IMG/VR virus record: IMGVR_UViG_3300032516_000156
Span: 1 to 27,162 of that record
Reading direction: 5' to 3' (one strand)
Source of the DNA: a virus
Length of the DNA: 27,162 bases
The stretch's first letter is position 1, and each line of letters opens with the position of its first letter. Shown here one piece after another: positions 1 through 8,456 of this stretch. The position numbers were made by a program, and so were the translations under genes. The notes below the pieces were generated by a model. The model saw only the letters and a list, made by a program, of their open reading frames with translations. It searched no databases and was not told the origin of the DNA.

Positions 1-1
1 T

Positions 2-958
2 TTTATAACTGGTGCAACAGGGCAAGATGGAAGTTATTTGGCTGAACTTCTATTAGAAAAAGGATATAATGTTGTTGGTATGGTTCGTAGGTCTAGTACT
101 GTAAATACTTTAAATGTTAATCATATTTTAAAAGATATAGAATTAGTTTACGGAGACCTCTCGGATGGTAACTCCATTTCTACTATAATGGAAAAATATA
201 AACCAGACGAATTTTATAATTTAGGAGCAATGTCTTTTGTTCCTACATCATGGAAAATTCCAGAATATACTGCTGATATCGATGCAATTGGTCCACTTAG
301 ATGCTTGGAAGCAATAAAAAGAATTAAACCAGATACTAAATTTTATCAAGCATCTACATCAGAAATGTTTGGTAAGGTTCAGGAAATTCCACAAAATGAA
401 AAAACTCCATTCTATCCAAGAAGTCCATATGGAGTTGCTAAATGTTTTGGTTTCTATATTACACGCAATTATCGTGAATCATTTAAAACATTTGCTGCAT
501 CTGGTATTTTAATGAATCACGAATCTCCAAGACGAGGAATAGAATTTGTAACAAGAAAAATAAGTAATGGGGTTGCTAGAATTAAGTTAGGTCTAGATAA
601 GGAACTTCGTTTAGGAAATATAGAGTCTAAAAGAGATTGGGGATTTGCTGGTGATTATGTTAGAGCAATGTGGTTAATTCTACAGCAAGATATTCCAGAT
701 GATTTTATAATAGGTTCTGAAATAACTCACACAATAAGAGAATTTTGTTCAATTGCTTTTAGCCATGTAGGTTTAAATTACGAGGATTATGTAGTTATAG
801 ACCCACTGTTCTACAGACCAGCAGAAACAGACACATTATTATCTGATTGTACTAAGGCGCATACTATACTAGGCTGGAAACCAGAAGTTAGTTTTCAACA
901 GTTGGTTGAAATGATGGTGGAGGCCGATTTAAAATTGGAGAAACAAAATGATTGCTAA
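2..958 (+). CDS. gmd: GDP-mannose 4,6-dehydratase (5' end cut by window edge)
   Basis: Short-chain dehydrogenase/reductase enzyme that converts GDP-D-mannose to GDP-4-keto-6-deoxy-D-mannose in the cytosol, the entry step to fucose, rhamnose and related GDP-deoxysugars. The frame is open from base 2 and reads FITGATGQDGSYL, the NADP-binding glycine-rich loop at the very start of the fold, so only a few N-terminal codons are missing. The TTG at base 38 lies inside this motif and is not the start. The family signatures follow in order: TSEMFG, then YPRSPYGVAK carrying the catalytic Tyr-x3-Lys, NHESPRRG, VTRKI, KRDWGFAGDYV and FYRPAETD. The last 11 nt overlap the methyltransferase gene, implying translational coupling. 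The homology is unmistakable. What is inferred is that it feeds the downstream glycosyltransferases rather than host metabolism. Confidence 0.96.
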   Translation, partial: FITGATGQDGSYLAELLLEKGYNVVGMVRRSSTVNTLNVNHILKDIELVYGDLSDGNSISTIMEKYKPDEFYNLGAMSFVPTSWKIPEYTADIDAIGPLRCLEAIKRIKPDTKFYQASTSEMFGKVQEIPQNEKTPFYPRSPYGVAKCFGFYITRNYRESFKTFAASGILMNHESPRRGIEFVTRKISNGVARIKLGLDKELRLGNIESKRDWGFAGDYVRAMWLILQQDIPDDFIIGSEITHTIREFCSIAFSHVGLNYEDYVVIDPLFYRPAETDTLLSDCTKAHTILGWKPEVSFQQLVEMMVEADLKLEKQNDC

Positions 959-2168
959 TTGTAGAATGTGTGGTGGAATTTTAAGAACGGTTTATGACCT
1001 AGGAGATTTTTATCTTTCTGATTTCTTAAAAGAGGGAGAAGAGTCAGTAAAAGATACTCTTGCATTAGCAAGATGTGATAATTGTGGTCTGCATCAATTA
1101 AGAGACACTCCAGATTTAGATTTTATGTATAAAGATCATTATTGGTATAGGTCTGGATTAAATGGGTCTATGTTAAAAGACCTAAAAGATATTGTGGAAA
1201 ATATAGAAAAGAGAATAGAACTCAAAGATGGAGACATAGTAGTAGACATTGGTTGTAATGATGGTTCTATGCTAGGAATGTATTCTAACAAAAATATAAA
1301 GAGAGTTGGTTTTGACCCAGCCCCAAACCTACAGGAGCGGGCGGAGAAAAACAGTGACTATTTTATTAATGATTATTTTTCTAGGGATTTGTATCCTTTT
1401 GGGTTGGCTAGGGCGAAAGTTATCACAACGATAGCCATGTTTTATGATCTACCAGACCCAAATAAATTTATAGAGGATGTAAAGTTTATTTTAGATAAAG
1501 ATGGTATTTGGGTTATTCAGTTAATGGATTTATATTCAATGTTAAAGGTTAATGGGGTAGATGATTTAAATTCTGAACATTTGGAATATTATACACTTTC
1601 AGATTTGGATGTGTTTATGAGATGGCATGACCTTGAAATTTTTGATATGGAATATAATAAGGTAAATGGCGGCTCTTTAAGAGTATACATTTCTTATTTG
1701 AATAAATATCCAGAATCCATAAAAGTAAAAAATGCTATTGCACAAGAATTTTTTGATTTTCAAATGGGTGTAGTTTCTGTAGAAAAACTTAAAAGTAATA
1801 TAGAAAAGTTTAAAGAACATATACAAACATTTTTATTGCCATATGGTATAGATAGTGTTTATGCTTTAGCTGCAAGTACAAAAGCTAATACTATGTTACA
1901 AGTGATGGAACTTGATAATAAATGGATTAAAGCCATTGGAGAGGTAAACGAAGACAAATTTGGTTTACGAACTTCTGGAACTAATATTCCCATAATCCCA
2001 GAGAAGGAAGTTTTTGATGCAAAACCGGCAGTAATAATTGTTTTGGCTTGGCATTTTACAGAAACATTCGATAGAATCCTAAAAGATTTTCTTGAGCGAG
2101 GTGGACTTGCTTTATATATGCTTCCTTATCCCCATGTTAGAACAAAAGATGGTGGGTGGAATCTATGA
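948..2168 (+). CDS. Zinc-binding SAM-dependent sugar C-methyltransferase
   Basis: Three-part architecture of the NDP-sugar C-methyltransferase family (TylC3/NovU/TcaB9 type), 406 residues, a normal length. There is an N-terminal zinc site (C5-x2-C8 and C43-x2-C46), a class I SAM-binding domain with motif VVDIGCNDGS at about residues 98-107, and a C-terminal Rossmann-like domain from about 305 on. The pair E210-H211 in SEHLEYYT matches the EH..Y(Y/F) motif whose His is the proposed base in TcaB9. GGSLRVYI at 241-248 is another family hallmark. Known members add a methyl group next to the keto group of 4-keto-6-deoxy nucleotide sugars, which is exactly the type of product GMD makes. The start at 948 has GGAG seven bases upstream. 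Substrate and regiochemistry are inferred. Confidence 0.88.
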   Translation: MIANCRMCGGILRTVYDLGDFYLSDFLKEGEESVKDTLALARCDNCGLHQLRDTPDLDFMYKDHYWYRSGLNGSMLKDLKDIVENIEKRIELKDGDIVVDIGCNDGSMLGMYSNKNIKRVGFDPAPNLQERAEKNSDYFINDYFSRDLYPFGLARAKVITTIAMFYDLPDPNKFIEDVKFILDKDGIWVIQLMDLYSMLKVNGVDDLNSEHLEYYTLSDLDVFMRWHDLEIFDMEYNKVNGGSLRVYISYLNKYPESIKVKNAIAQEFFDFQMGVVSVEKLKSNIEKFKEHIQTFLLPYGIDSVYALAASTKANTMLQVMELDNKWIKAIGEVNEDKFGLRTSGTNIPIIPEKEVFDAKPAVIIVLAWHFTETFDRILKDFLERGGLALYMLPYPHVRTKDGGWNL

Positions 2169-2407
2169 ACATAAAAGAAAAAACTGTGGCACAATTAATT
2201 GATGAATTAATTTCCAATAACATACGCTGCTGGTTTTCGCAGGACAAACTGATGGATTTATCTTTATCAGACGAAGAAAGATTATCTTCTGCTATTACTG
2301 CACAGCAAACTAATGCAAAAAGAACGGAATTAATACGGGCAATTGATGAATTACTTGGATTTGGTAAGTATACAAATATAACTAAAACATATAACAAGGA
2401 TAAATAA
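2165..2407 (+). CDS. Small helical protein of the glycosylation cassette
   Basis: An 80-residue protein starting at an ATG that overlaps the methyltransferase stop as ATGA, with GGTGGGTGG just upstream. A GTG nine bases earlier is possible but less likely. It is predicted mostly helical, soluble and without membrane segment or signal. The opening TVAQLIDELISNNIRCW resembles the start of the helical DUF4254-type proteins found in bacterial glycan gene clusters (pattern T-x-x-x-LID-L-x-x-x-N-x-x-x-W), and the middle TAQQTNAKRTELIRAID resembles their later helix. This is a resemblance from memory, not a search result. Its position suggests an accessory role for the enzymes on either side. No catalytic motif is visible. 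Confidence 0.72.
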   Translation: MNIKEKTVAQLIDELISNNIRCWFSQDKLMDLSLSDEERLSSAITAQQTNAKRTELIRAIDELLGFGKYTNITKTYNKDK

Positions 2408-3352
2408 ATGCTAAAAGGAGTTTTTGTAAATCAACAACGTGCTAATTGTAGCATTTATGAGGCCGGAGTAATGATAAAAGATGCCCTTATGGGCGGAGAG
2501 CCAAATTATTCTTTAGAGTATAAGGAAGTAGATAGGCTTGGAAACATATTAATTTCTCAAGCCAAATATGATTTTTATGTTTTTAACTGGCATCCATTTA
2601 CCTTACCAATTACTCAAAAGAATATTAATAGGCTAAAAGGAACAAAAATAATAGTAGTTTTGGAAGTTACCCCAACGGTGTATCTTCCATATACTCCTCC
2701 TGTAGTTGATGCCTATATGATTATAGACCCAACCAAAGAAAGAACAAAAAACTACTATCCTTTTCCTAGACCACTAGAAGTAGTTTCTGATTTAAAACCT
2801 TTGTTAAGTACAGATAAAACGGTTATTGGCGGTTTTGGATTGGTATGTCCAACAGGTGCTGCTTTATCATATAAAAGATTTTATGAAGTAGTGGAAAATG
2901 CAAATAAAATCGGAAATTGTATTGTAAGATTTAATTTTCCAGAAGGTCAATTTACTGGTATTCCACTCTCAATGTTAAAGCAATATGGAGATACCCTTAA
3001 AAGACTAGCTAATCCAGATGTTGAAGTAATAGTAACTCATGATTATATGTCGAAACCAGAATTAATTAGATGGTGTTCAGAACACACTATAAATTCTTTT
3101 CCATATTATAGAGATTTATCTGGACTTTCAGCAGTAACAGACCAAGCTATTTCTGCTGGAAGGCCAATAGCAATTACTGACTGTAATACTTTCAGACATC
3201 TGCATAAATATATTTCTTATTATCCTAAACAATCTTATGAAGAACTTATAGTTTCTACACAATCTGGAGTTAAACAAATGCAAGAAGATTGGCATCCAAA
3301 TAAATTTCGTGAGAAGTTTAAGGAACTTCTTCATGAAAAGGGATTAATATGA
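2408..3352 (+). CDS. GT-B-like glycosyltransferase, paralog 1 of 3
   Basis: 314-residue soluble protein, first of three tandem paralogs. Shared landmarks are an N-terminal beta strand followed by a Cys-containing loop (NQQRANCSIYEAG), a mid-N-domain strand of the type KYDFYVFNWHPFTLP, the domain-two strand VIGGFGLVCPTG, and a C-terminal segment LSAVTDQAISAGRPIAITD. That segment occupies the place of the nucleotide-sugar-binding E-x7-E region in GT4-type enzymes. The usual first acidic residue is absent from this copy, so catalysis of the standard retaining type is not assured. It begins right after the previous stop, and its own stop overlaps the next gene as ATGA. The role is probably transfer of one sugar of a phage-encoded glycan. 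Donor and acceptor are unknown. Confidence 0.7.
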   Translation: MLKGVFVNQQRANCSIYEAGVMIKDALMGGEPNYSLEYKEVDRLGNILISQAKYDFYVFNWHPFTLPITQKNINRLKGTKIIVVLEVTPTVYLPYTPPVVDAYMIIDPTKERTKNYYPFPRPLEVVSDLKPLLSTDKTVIGGFGLVCPTGAALSYKRFYEVVENANKIGNCIVRFNFPEGQFTGIPLSMLKQYGDTLKRLANPDVEVIVTHDYMSKPELIRWCSEHTINSFPYYRDLSGLSAVTDQAISAGRPIAITDCNTFRHLHKYISYYPKQSYEELIVSTQSGVKQMQEDWHPNKFREKFKELLHEKGLI

Positions 3353-4293
3353 AAAAAATTCTTATAATAAATAATAGTATTAAGCCTTGTGGAATACAAC
3401 AGTGGGCAGAAAGAATACCAAAGATACTTAGAACATCTAAGAAATTCAATTTTATTTACAGAATGGTAATTAGAGAGTCAGATATTATTGGTGAAATATC
3501 TGCCATAAAACCAGATGTAGTTTTGTATAACTATAGTCCTTCTACCCTACCATACTTAACCAAAGAAACATTAGAACAGTTTAAAAGTATTAAGCACGTA
3601 GCCATAATACATGAAGGATACTCCATAGAAAAAAATGCGATTGGTTTTAATTATTTTATATATATGATATCAAAAGCCAACATTTCTTCAGAAATGGCAA
3701 GTAGAGTTTTTATTGTTCCAATTAGATATTTGTTGGAGTATTCTGGAGGGTATCCAAAAAATACAGTTCCTACAATAGGTAGTTTTGGATTTGGATTTCC
3801 AAGTAAAAGATTTGATTACATTGTAGAAAAAATAAATGAAGAGTTTGATGTTGCTGATATTAAATTTGCCATTTCTAATTCATTTCATGGAGATGTAAAT
3901 GGTTTTGTAACAGACGCAACAATAGAGTTATGTAGAACTAAAATAACCAAACCAAGGATTAGTTTACAAGTTAATAGAGATTTTCTTACCGATAATCAAG
4001 TTTTGGAATTTTTAGCCGGTAATGATATTAATTGTTTCTTTTATGATGCTTCTAAAACAGATGGAATTGCTGGCTCAACAGATTTTGCTCTTTCTGTAAA
4101 ACGCCCAATAGCAGTAACCAAAGTTCCTATGTTTGAACATCTGTATAGTTTAGTACCTTCAATTTGTATTGAAAATTCTTCTATAAAAGAAATAATGGGT
4201 AGAGGAATAGACCCATTAAAACCAATTTATGATGCATTTTCAAATGATAATTTTGTTAAATCATTTGAAAATATTCTAGAGGAAATAACTTGA
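3349..4293 (+). CDS. GT-B-like glycosyltransferase, paralog 2 of 3
   Basis: 314 residues, the same architecture as its neighbours: first strand and Cys loop NNSIKPCGIQQWAE, KPDVVLYNYSPSTLPYL, IGSFGFGFPSKRFDYIV, then LEFLAGNDINCFFYD and GIAGSTDFALSVKRPIAVT. The last block is nearly identical to the corresponding block of paralog 3 (LASSLDYALSVKRSIAV), so these two are closer to each other than to paralog 1. The ATG overlaps the upstream stop by 4 nt. No signal peptide or membrane helix is seen, so it should act in the cytoplasm. Glycosyltransferase assignment rests on fold-like motif order and context rather than on a conserved catalytic residue, so a degenerate or non-catalytic role cannot be excluded. 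Confidence 0.7.
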   Translation: MKKILIINNSIKPCGIQQWAERIPKILRTSKKFNFIYRMVIRESDIIGEISAIKPDVVLYNYSPSTLPYLTKETLEQFKSIKHVAIIHEGYSIEKNAIGFNYFIYMISKANISSEMASRVFIVPIRYLLEYSGGYPKNTVPTIGSFGFGFPSKRFDYIVEKINEEFDVADIKFAISNSFHGDVNGFVTDATIELCRTKITKPRISLQVNRDFLTDNQVLEFLAGNDINCFFYDASKTDGIAGSTDFALSVKRPIAVTKVPMFEHLYSLVPSICIENSSIKEIMGRGIDPLKPIYDAFSNDNFVKSFENILEEIT

Positions 4294-5228
4294 AAACAGT
4301 ATTATTTATAAATTCTACAGTAGCTAATTGTGGTATTTACCAATTTGGTAACCGTGTATATGAAATAGTAAAAGATTCTGAAGGGATAAATTATATTTAT
4401 AAGGAACCAACTTCTCTTAATGAATATATGAATTTATTACTTACAATTAAACCAGATTTTGTATTTTTAAATTGGTATAGTACAGTTATGAGTTGGCTTC
4501 CTTATACACATAAAATTCCATCAAAAATTCCACACTATTATGTTTTTCATGAAAGACCTATTAGAAAATATTATGATAAGTACATATTTTTTGGTGATTA
4601 TGGAATACAAAATGGAATTATAGATTCAAGTAATATATTATCTCCAGAAAAGTGCGTTACTCTAACCAGACCATTATTTAACTATGTTAATTTATATCCA
4701 AAAAATGATATACCAACAATTGGAACCTTCGGGTTTATGAGTAGTTATCAAAAGGGATTTGATACTTTAACTAAGCGAATTAATAAAGAATTTGATAAAG
4801 CTATTTTTAATTTACATATGGTTTGGTCTCCTTTTTGTGATGTTTATAAATCAATGTTACAAGAAATGGTAATTAGGTGTATAAAATTAAATACTAATCC
4901 TGGTATACAACTTAATATAACACATGACCTTTTTGATAATAAGACAATGTTAGATTTTCTAGCAAGAAACGATATTAATATTTTTATGTATAATGATTTA
5001 CCACAATTTGGATTGGCTAGTTCTTTAGATTATGCATTATCAGTAAAAAGGTCAATAGCGGTAGATTCTAATAATTCATTTAGACATGTATTAAAAGATG
5101 AAATTAATATAGATAAACACTCAATAAAAGAAATTATGAACTTAGGAACCAAACCACTAGAAGAATTTTATGTTGCTTGGTCTTCAGAAAATCTAAAGAA
5201 AGGAATGGCTTCATTATTCCATGTATGA
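4290..5228 (+). CDS. GT-B-like glycosyltransferase, paralog 3 of 3 (TTG start)
   Basis: 312 residues. The start is TTG at 4290, overlapping the previous stop as TTGA, with an AGAGGAAA ribosome binding site just upstream. Initiation here places the first strand KTVLFINSTVANCGIYQFG in register with both paralogs, which supports the choice. Other matched blocks are KPDFVFLNWYSTVMSWLP, IGTFGFMSSYQKGFDTL, LDFLARNDINIFMYND and LASSLDYALSVKRSIAVD. The C-terminal codons overlap the next gene by 8 nt. Likely a cytosolic sugar transferase acting with its two paralogs, for example on successive residues or different acceptors. Donor specificity is not readable. Confidence 0.7.
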   Translation: MKTVLFINSTVANCGIYQFGNRVYEIVKDSEGINYIYKEPTSLNEYMNLLLTIKPDFVFLNWYSTVMSWLPYTHKIPSKIPHYYVFHERPIRKYYDKYIFFGDYGIQNGIIDSSNILSPEKCVTLTRPLFNYVNLYPKNDIPTIGTFGFMSSYQKGFDTLTKRINKEFDKAIFNLHMVWSPFCDVYKSMLQEMVIRCIKLNTNPGIQLNITHDLFDNKTMLDFLARNDINIFMYNDLPQFGLASSLDYALSVKRSIAVDSNNSFRHVLKDEINIDKHSIKEIMNLGTKPLEEFYVAWSSENLKKGMASLFHV

Positions 5229-6078
5229 TAAAGTAGTTTGGTTTAATCCGTATGGAGTAGGAGATGTATTTGAAAGTAGAGAATTTGTTAGGGAATGTAT
5301 GAAAATAATCCCTGCCAAAGAATATTTTTATGCTCATAACAAACCTCCAAGAATGTTAATAGACATTGATAACTTACAATATACTCCTATTACAGATAAA
5401 ATGAATGTTGGAATAAGTCACACGGTAGAAGATAATTGTTTATATATTTCTACTTGGATTGGTCAAAAGGGTTTAAAGTATGGTTGTACAGTAGAGTCTA
5501 TCTTTGAAATGAACAATGAAATACTTTTAGAATTAGGATTTGAACCATTAAAAGGAATTCCATTAGAGTATCTTACAACTATTGATTATACAAAATTTCA
5601 AATTCAAGGGGTGGATGCATTTGTAGAGAAATGCACAGGAGATAAAATATTAATTTGTAACGGAGATGTTTTATCTGGACAAGCCGCAAATTTTAATTTC
5701 GTTCAAACAATAAATTTTTTATCTTTAAGATATCCACAAAAAACATTTATACTTACCAATAAATTTAAAACAGACCTTACAAATGTATTTTTTACAGGTG
5801 ACATTACTAAAACCACCGATGGTTTTGATATAAATGAAATTTCCTATTTGAGTACTTTTTGTGGTGTTATTGCTGGTAGATATTCTGGACCACATACTTG
5901 TTCTCAAGTGAAACAAAATTGGTTTGACCCAAATAAAAGATTAGTTACTTTTACATATAGGGAACCGGGATGTTCTTTCACTCATAGTAAAGATGTGTTA
6001 ATGAGGCAGTTTTGGTCTAATGCAATACATCCTAAATTAGTTGCGGATAAAATTTCAGAAGCAATAGAAAGTAGGTAA
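5221..6078 (+). CDS. GT9-like (heptosyltransferase-type) glycosyltransferase
   Basis: 285-residue soluble protein. The N-terminus FNPYGVGDVFESREFV resembles the glycine-rich loop (G-x-GD-x) that begins GT9 heptosyltransferase-type GT-B enzymes. The C-terminal block around residues 205-226 (INEISYLSTFCGVIAGRYSGPHT) matches the family pattern of a helix, a strand and then D/N-x-GP-x-H, which lines the nucleotide-sugar site. It is shorter than cellular heptosyltransferases (usually about 320-350 residues). The gene starts 8 nt inside the previous one and ends one base before the next. In context it is another step of the glycan-building cassette. The sugar need not be heptose, since family members act on diverse donors. 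Confidence 0.68.
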   Translation: MYDKVVWFNPYGVGDVFESREFVRECMKIIPAKEYFYAHNKPPRMLIDIDNLQYTPITDKMNVGISHTVEDNCLYISTWIGQKGLKYGCTVESIFEMNNEILLELGFEPLKGIPLEYLTTIDYTKFQIQGVDAFVEKCTGDKILICNGDVLSGQAANFNFVQTINFLSLRYPQKTFILTNKFKTDLTNVFFTGDITKTTDGFDINEISYLSTFCGVIAGRYSGPHTCSQVKQNWFDPNKRLVTFTYREPGCSFTHSKDVLMRQFWSNAIHPKLVADKISEAIESR

Positions 6079-6079
6079 A

Positions 6080-6907
6080 ATGAGAATATTTGAAAATAGT
6101 AATCCTGATTTTGGTAGAGCATTTAAAAGAATAAGTTTGGCATTGAGAACACATTTCCCTAATGTTGACTGGGTAACTACAAATCCAGATATAGAAATTA
6201 TACAAGTAGTGGGAAAAAAAGAATATGAATATTTAATGTCCAAAACTTCTTTAAGCAATGTAGTTATGTTTCAACAGTGCCTTTATACTACCGATATACC
6301 AGTTACTAATTGGGCAACTTTATGGAACGAATGTAAACTAACACTATCTTTTCATGACCTTACAGGTTATATAAATGATGCTTCTAAGTTCCTTAGAACT
6401 CCTTTAGGAGCAGAACCAGATTTATTTCCTATAAGTAAAGTTCAAAGAACATATACTGTTTTCTCTTCAGGGCATGTTGCAGAAACAGAATGTTTAGATA
6501 AAGTATTCGAAGCTTGTGTTTTAGCAAATAAGACCATGTTACATACTGGTGAAAACTTTAAATGGAACGATAGTCGTTATCAATTTATGGAATATATGAC
6601 AGATTCTTGGTATACAAGTTTTCTTCAAAGAGTTAAGTATGTTACAGGACTTAGGATAATAGAAGGATTTGAAATGCATTGTATAGAGGGTGCAATGACT
6701 GGTGCAGTGCCAATAGTTCCGAATCTTCCCACTTATTCTTACTATAAAGATTTTGGAAAGTATATTGATATGAAAGGTGATATAGTAAAACAACTTGCTA
6801 GTATTTTTGAATCAGAATATAAGCCACTTTCACCGAAACAGATAGCATATATAAGAGATAGGTTTTCTTGGAAGACAATTTGCGGAGATATTTATAAAAA
6901 ACTATGA
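6080..6907 (+). CDS. GT4-like glycosyltransferase
   Basis: 275 residues, cytosolic. The best marker is the acidic pair of the E-x7-E motif, E195 and E203, in EGFEMHCIEGAMTGAVPIVP, the donor-binding signature of retaining GT4-type GT-B enzymes. The second domain appears to start near TYTVFSSGHVAETECLDKV (about 124-142), which replaces the usual strand and Lys helix. The N-terminal domain is short for the family, so the total length is at the low end. The final ATGA overlaps the terminase start, which physically couples the sugar cassette to the packaging genes. Arg codons are 10 AGA/AGG to 1 CGT, unlike the capsid gene downstream. Confidence 0.78.
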   Translation: MRIFENSNPDFGRAFKRISLALRTHFPNVDWVTTNPDIEIIQVVGKKEYEYLMSKTSLSNVVMFQQCLYTTDIPVTNWATLWNECKLTLSFHDLTGYINDASKFLRTPLGAEPDLFPISKVQRTYTVFSSGHVAETECLDKVFEACVLANKTMLHTGENFKWNDSRYQFMEYMTDSWYTSFLQRVKYVTGLRIIEGFEMHCIEGAMTGAVPIVPNLPTYSYYKDFGKYIDMKGDIVKQLASIFESEYKPLSPKQIAYIRDRFSWKTICGDIYKKL

Positions 6908-8451
6908 TTGAGGAAAAATGTACTAGGGATGACCTCATTATCTATGAAATATTTAAAAACCCTGTTTTATTCGGAGAGTTTTTAATGAACATAGATAGGA
7001 CCGAATATGAGGAAGAATTTATCTTATCCATCTATCAAAAAGAATATTTATGTGACTTCAATCATTATGTGTCTATGATGGCTGCTCGTGCTGTAGGAAA
7101 GACGCAAGCCATATCATTAAATATTACTTGGGCATTAATATTTAATATTTTTCCAGAAAATTATATAGTTTATTCTGTTCCTAGTAAGGTTCACCTAGAA
7201 CCTGTGTTTGCAAATCTTACCAGAATATTCAGGTCTAATTCTTTATTACAACATTACATTGAAAGAAATGGTGGAATTAACGGCTCAGAGTTTTCTATAT
7301 CATTAAAAAATCAATCAAAATTAATGTGTCGTATTGCTGGTATGAGTGGTACAGGGGCAAACGTTATTGGTTTGCATACTCCCTATGTATGGGTAGATGA
7401 ATCTGGTTATTATCCTTGGGGAACATGGGTGGAAATGCAACCTATTTTAAATACTTGGCAATCCGGATTTAAAATGTCAACTTCTGGAGTTCCAACAGGA
7501 TTGCGTGAAAAGAATGTTCTATGGCATACAGACCAAGAAAATACCAGCTATACTAAACATAGAATTTCTGCCTCTCAAAATCCTAGATTTACTAATGAAG
7601 ATAAACAAAAAGCCATAGAACAATATAATGGAGAAGGTTCTGATGATTACATACACTTGGTTCTGGGACAGCATGGGAAACCTGTTTTCTCTCTATTTGA
7701 CAGAAATGCCTTTGATATTCAGTCTTATCCCGTATATAAGTTTGAATTTGATGGTGTTAGGGAAGGAGACAACCTAGTAAATGTTATAGGGAATATAGCA
7801 ATTCTTCCTCCTATTCCAGAAAAGAATAAAGGTTGTATTGTGGGGGTTGACCTAGGATATACTGAACCTACTGCTATCTGGATAATGTATGAAGAACCTA
7901 ATGGATATATTAAGTTTCATGCAAAGATAAAACTTACTAAGGTTTCTTATCCACTACAAGAAAAACTTATAGACCTATTGGATACTAAATATCAACCATA
8001 TATTATAGGAATTGATAAGGGTAGTGCTGGTATCTCTGTGGTGCAAAATCTTTTGGAGCATAGAGATTATCTTCATAAAGATTATAAAAAGAAAGTAGTT
8101 CCTATAGACTTCTCATCTTGGGTTTCTATGGGAATAGATTCTGAAGGAAAAGAAATAAAACAAAAAACTAAACCATTTTCTGTGTCTATTTTACAGGAAT
8201 ATACTAACAGCAGAAAGATTATTTATTCCTATACTGATACAGAAATGATTACGGAGTTGGAAAGAATGACCTACTCCAAGTCTCCTACTGGAGAAATCAC
8301 ATACAAAACTCTTACACAAAGAGGTGGAAAAAGAGGTGATGATCACTTTACTGCCGCCCTACTTTGTGCTATGACTAGTTACTATATGGTCAATGATTAT
8401 TCTCTTTTTGCTACTGAGAAGAAACGACTAATGAGGGCTAGCTGGTGGTAA
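6904..8451 (+). CDS. terL: Terminase large subunit
   Basis: DNA-packaging motor ATPase and headful nuclease, 515 residues. The ATPase domain has the Walker A loop AARAVGKT at about 60-67 (a variant lacking the first Gly), Walker B YVWVDE at 161-166 with the catalytic Glu, and a motif-III-like STSGVPTG at 192-199. The RNase H-like nuclease domain shows the expected three acidic positions: GVDLGYTEPT (D316), IGIDKGSAG (D371) and RGDDHFTAA (D479/D480). Start ATG 6904 overlaps the upstream glycosyltransferase. No small terminase gene lies next to it in this window. The glycan cassette takes the place where terS often sits. The protein would act at the portal vertex of the prohead. Confidence 0.96.
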   Translation: MIEEKCTRDDLIIYEIFKNPVLFGEFLMNIDRTEYEEEFILSIYQKEYLCDFNHYVSMMAARAVGKTQAISLNITWALIFNIFPENYIVYSVPSKVHLEPVFANLTRIFRSNSLLQHYIERNGGINGSEFSISLKNQSKLMCRIAGMSGTGANVIGLHTPYVWVDESGYYPWGTWVEMQPILNTWQSGFKMSTSGVPTGLREKNVLWHTDQENTSYTKHRISASQNPRFTNEDKQKAIEQYNGEGSDDYIHLVLGQHGKPVFSLFDRNAFDIQSYPVYKFEFDGVREGDNLVNVIGNIAILPPIPEKNKGCIVGVDLGYTEPTAIWIMYEEPNGYIKFHAKIKLTKVSYPLQEKLIDLLDTKYQPYIIGIDKGSAGISVVQNLLEHRDYLHKDYKKKVVPIDFSSWVSMGIDSEGKEIKQKTKPFSVSILQEYTNSRKIIYSYTDTEMITELERMTYSKSPTGEITYKTLTQRGGKRGDDHFTAALLCAMTSYYMVNDYSLFATEKKRLMRASWW

Positions 8452-8456
8452 ATAAA

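Noticed and set aside
38-958. TTG 38 as the start of the dehydratase gene
   Set aside because: The upstream codons in the same frame encode the essential nucleotide-binding glycine motif, so the gene begins before the window.
1-6907. Host chromosomal polysaccharide operon flanking a prophage
   Set aside because: The cassette overlaps terL by 4 nt with no attachment site, tRNA, integrase or direct repeat between, so it belongs to the phage operon.
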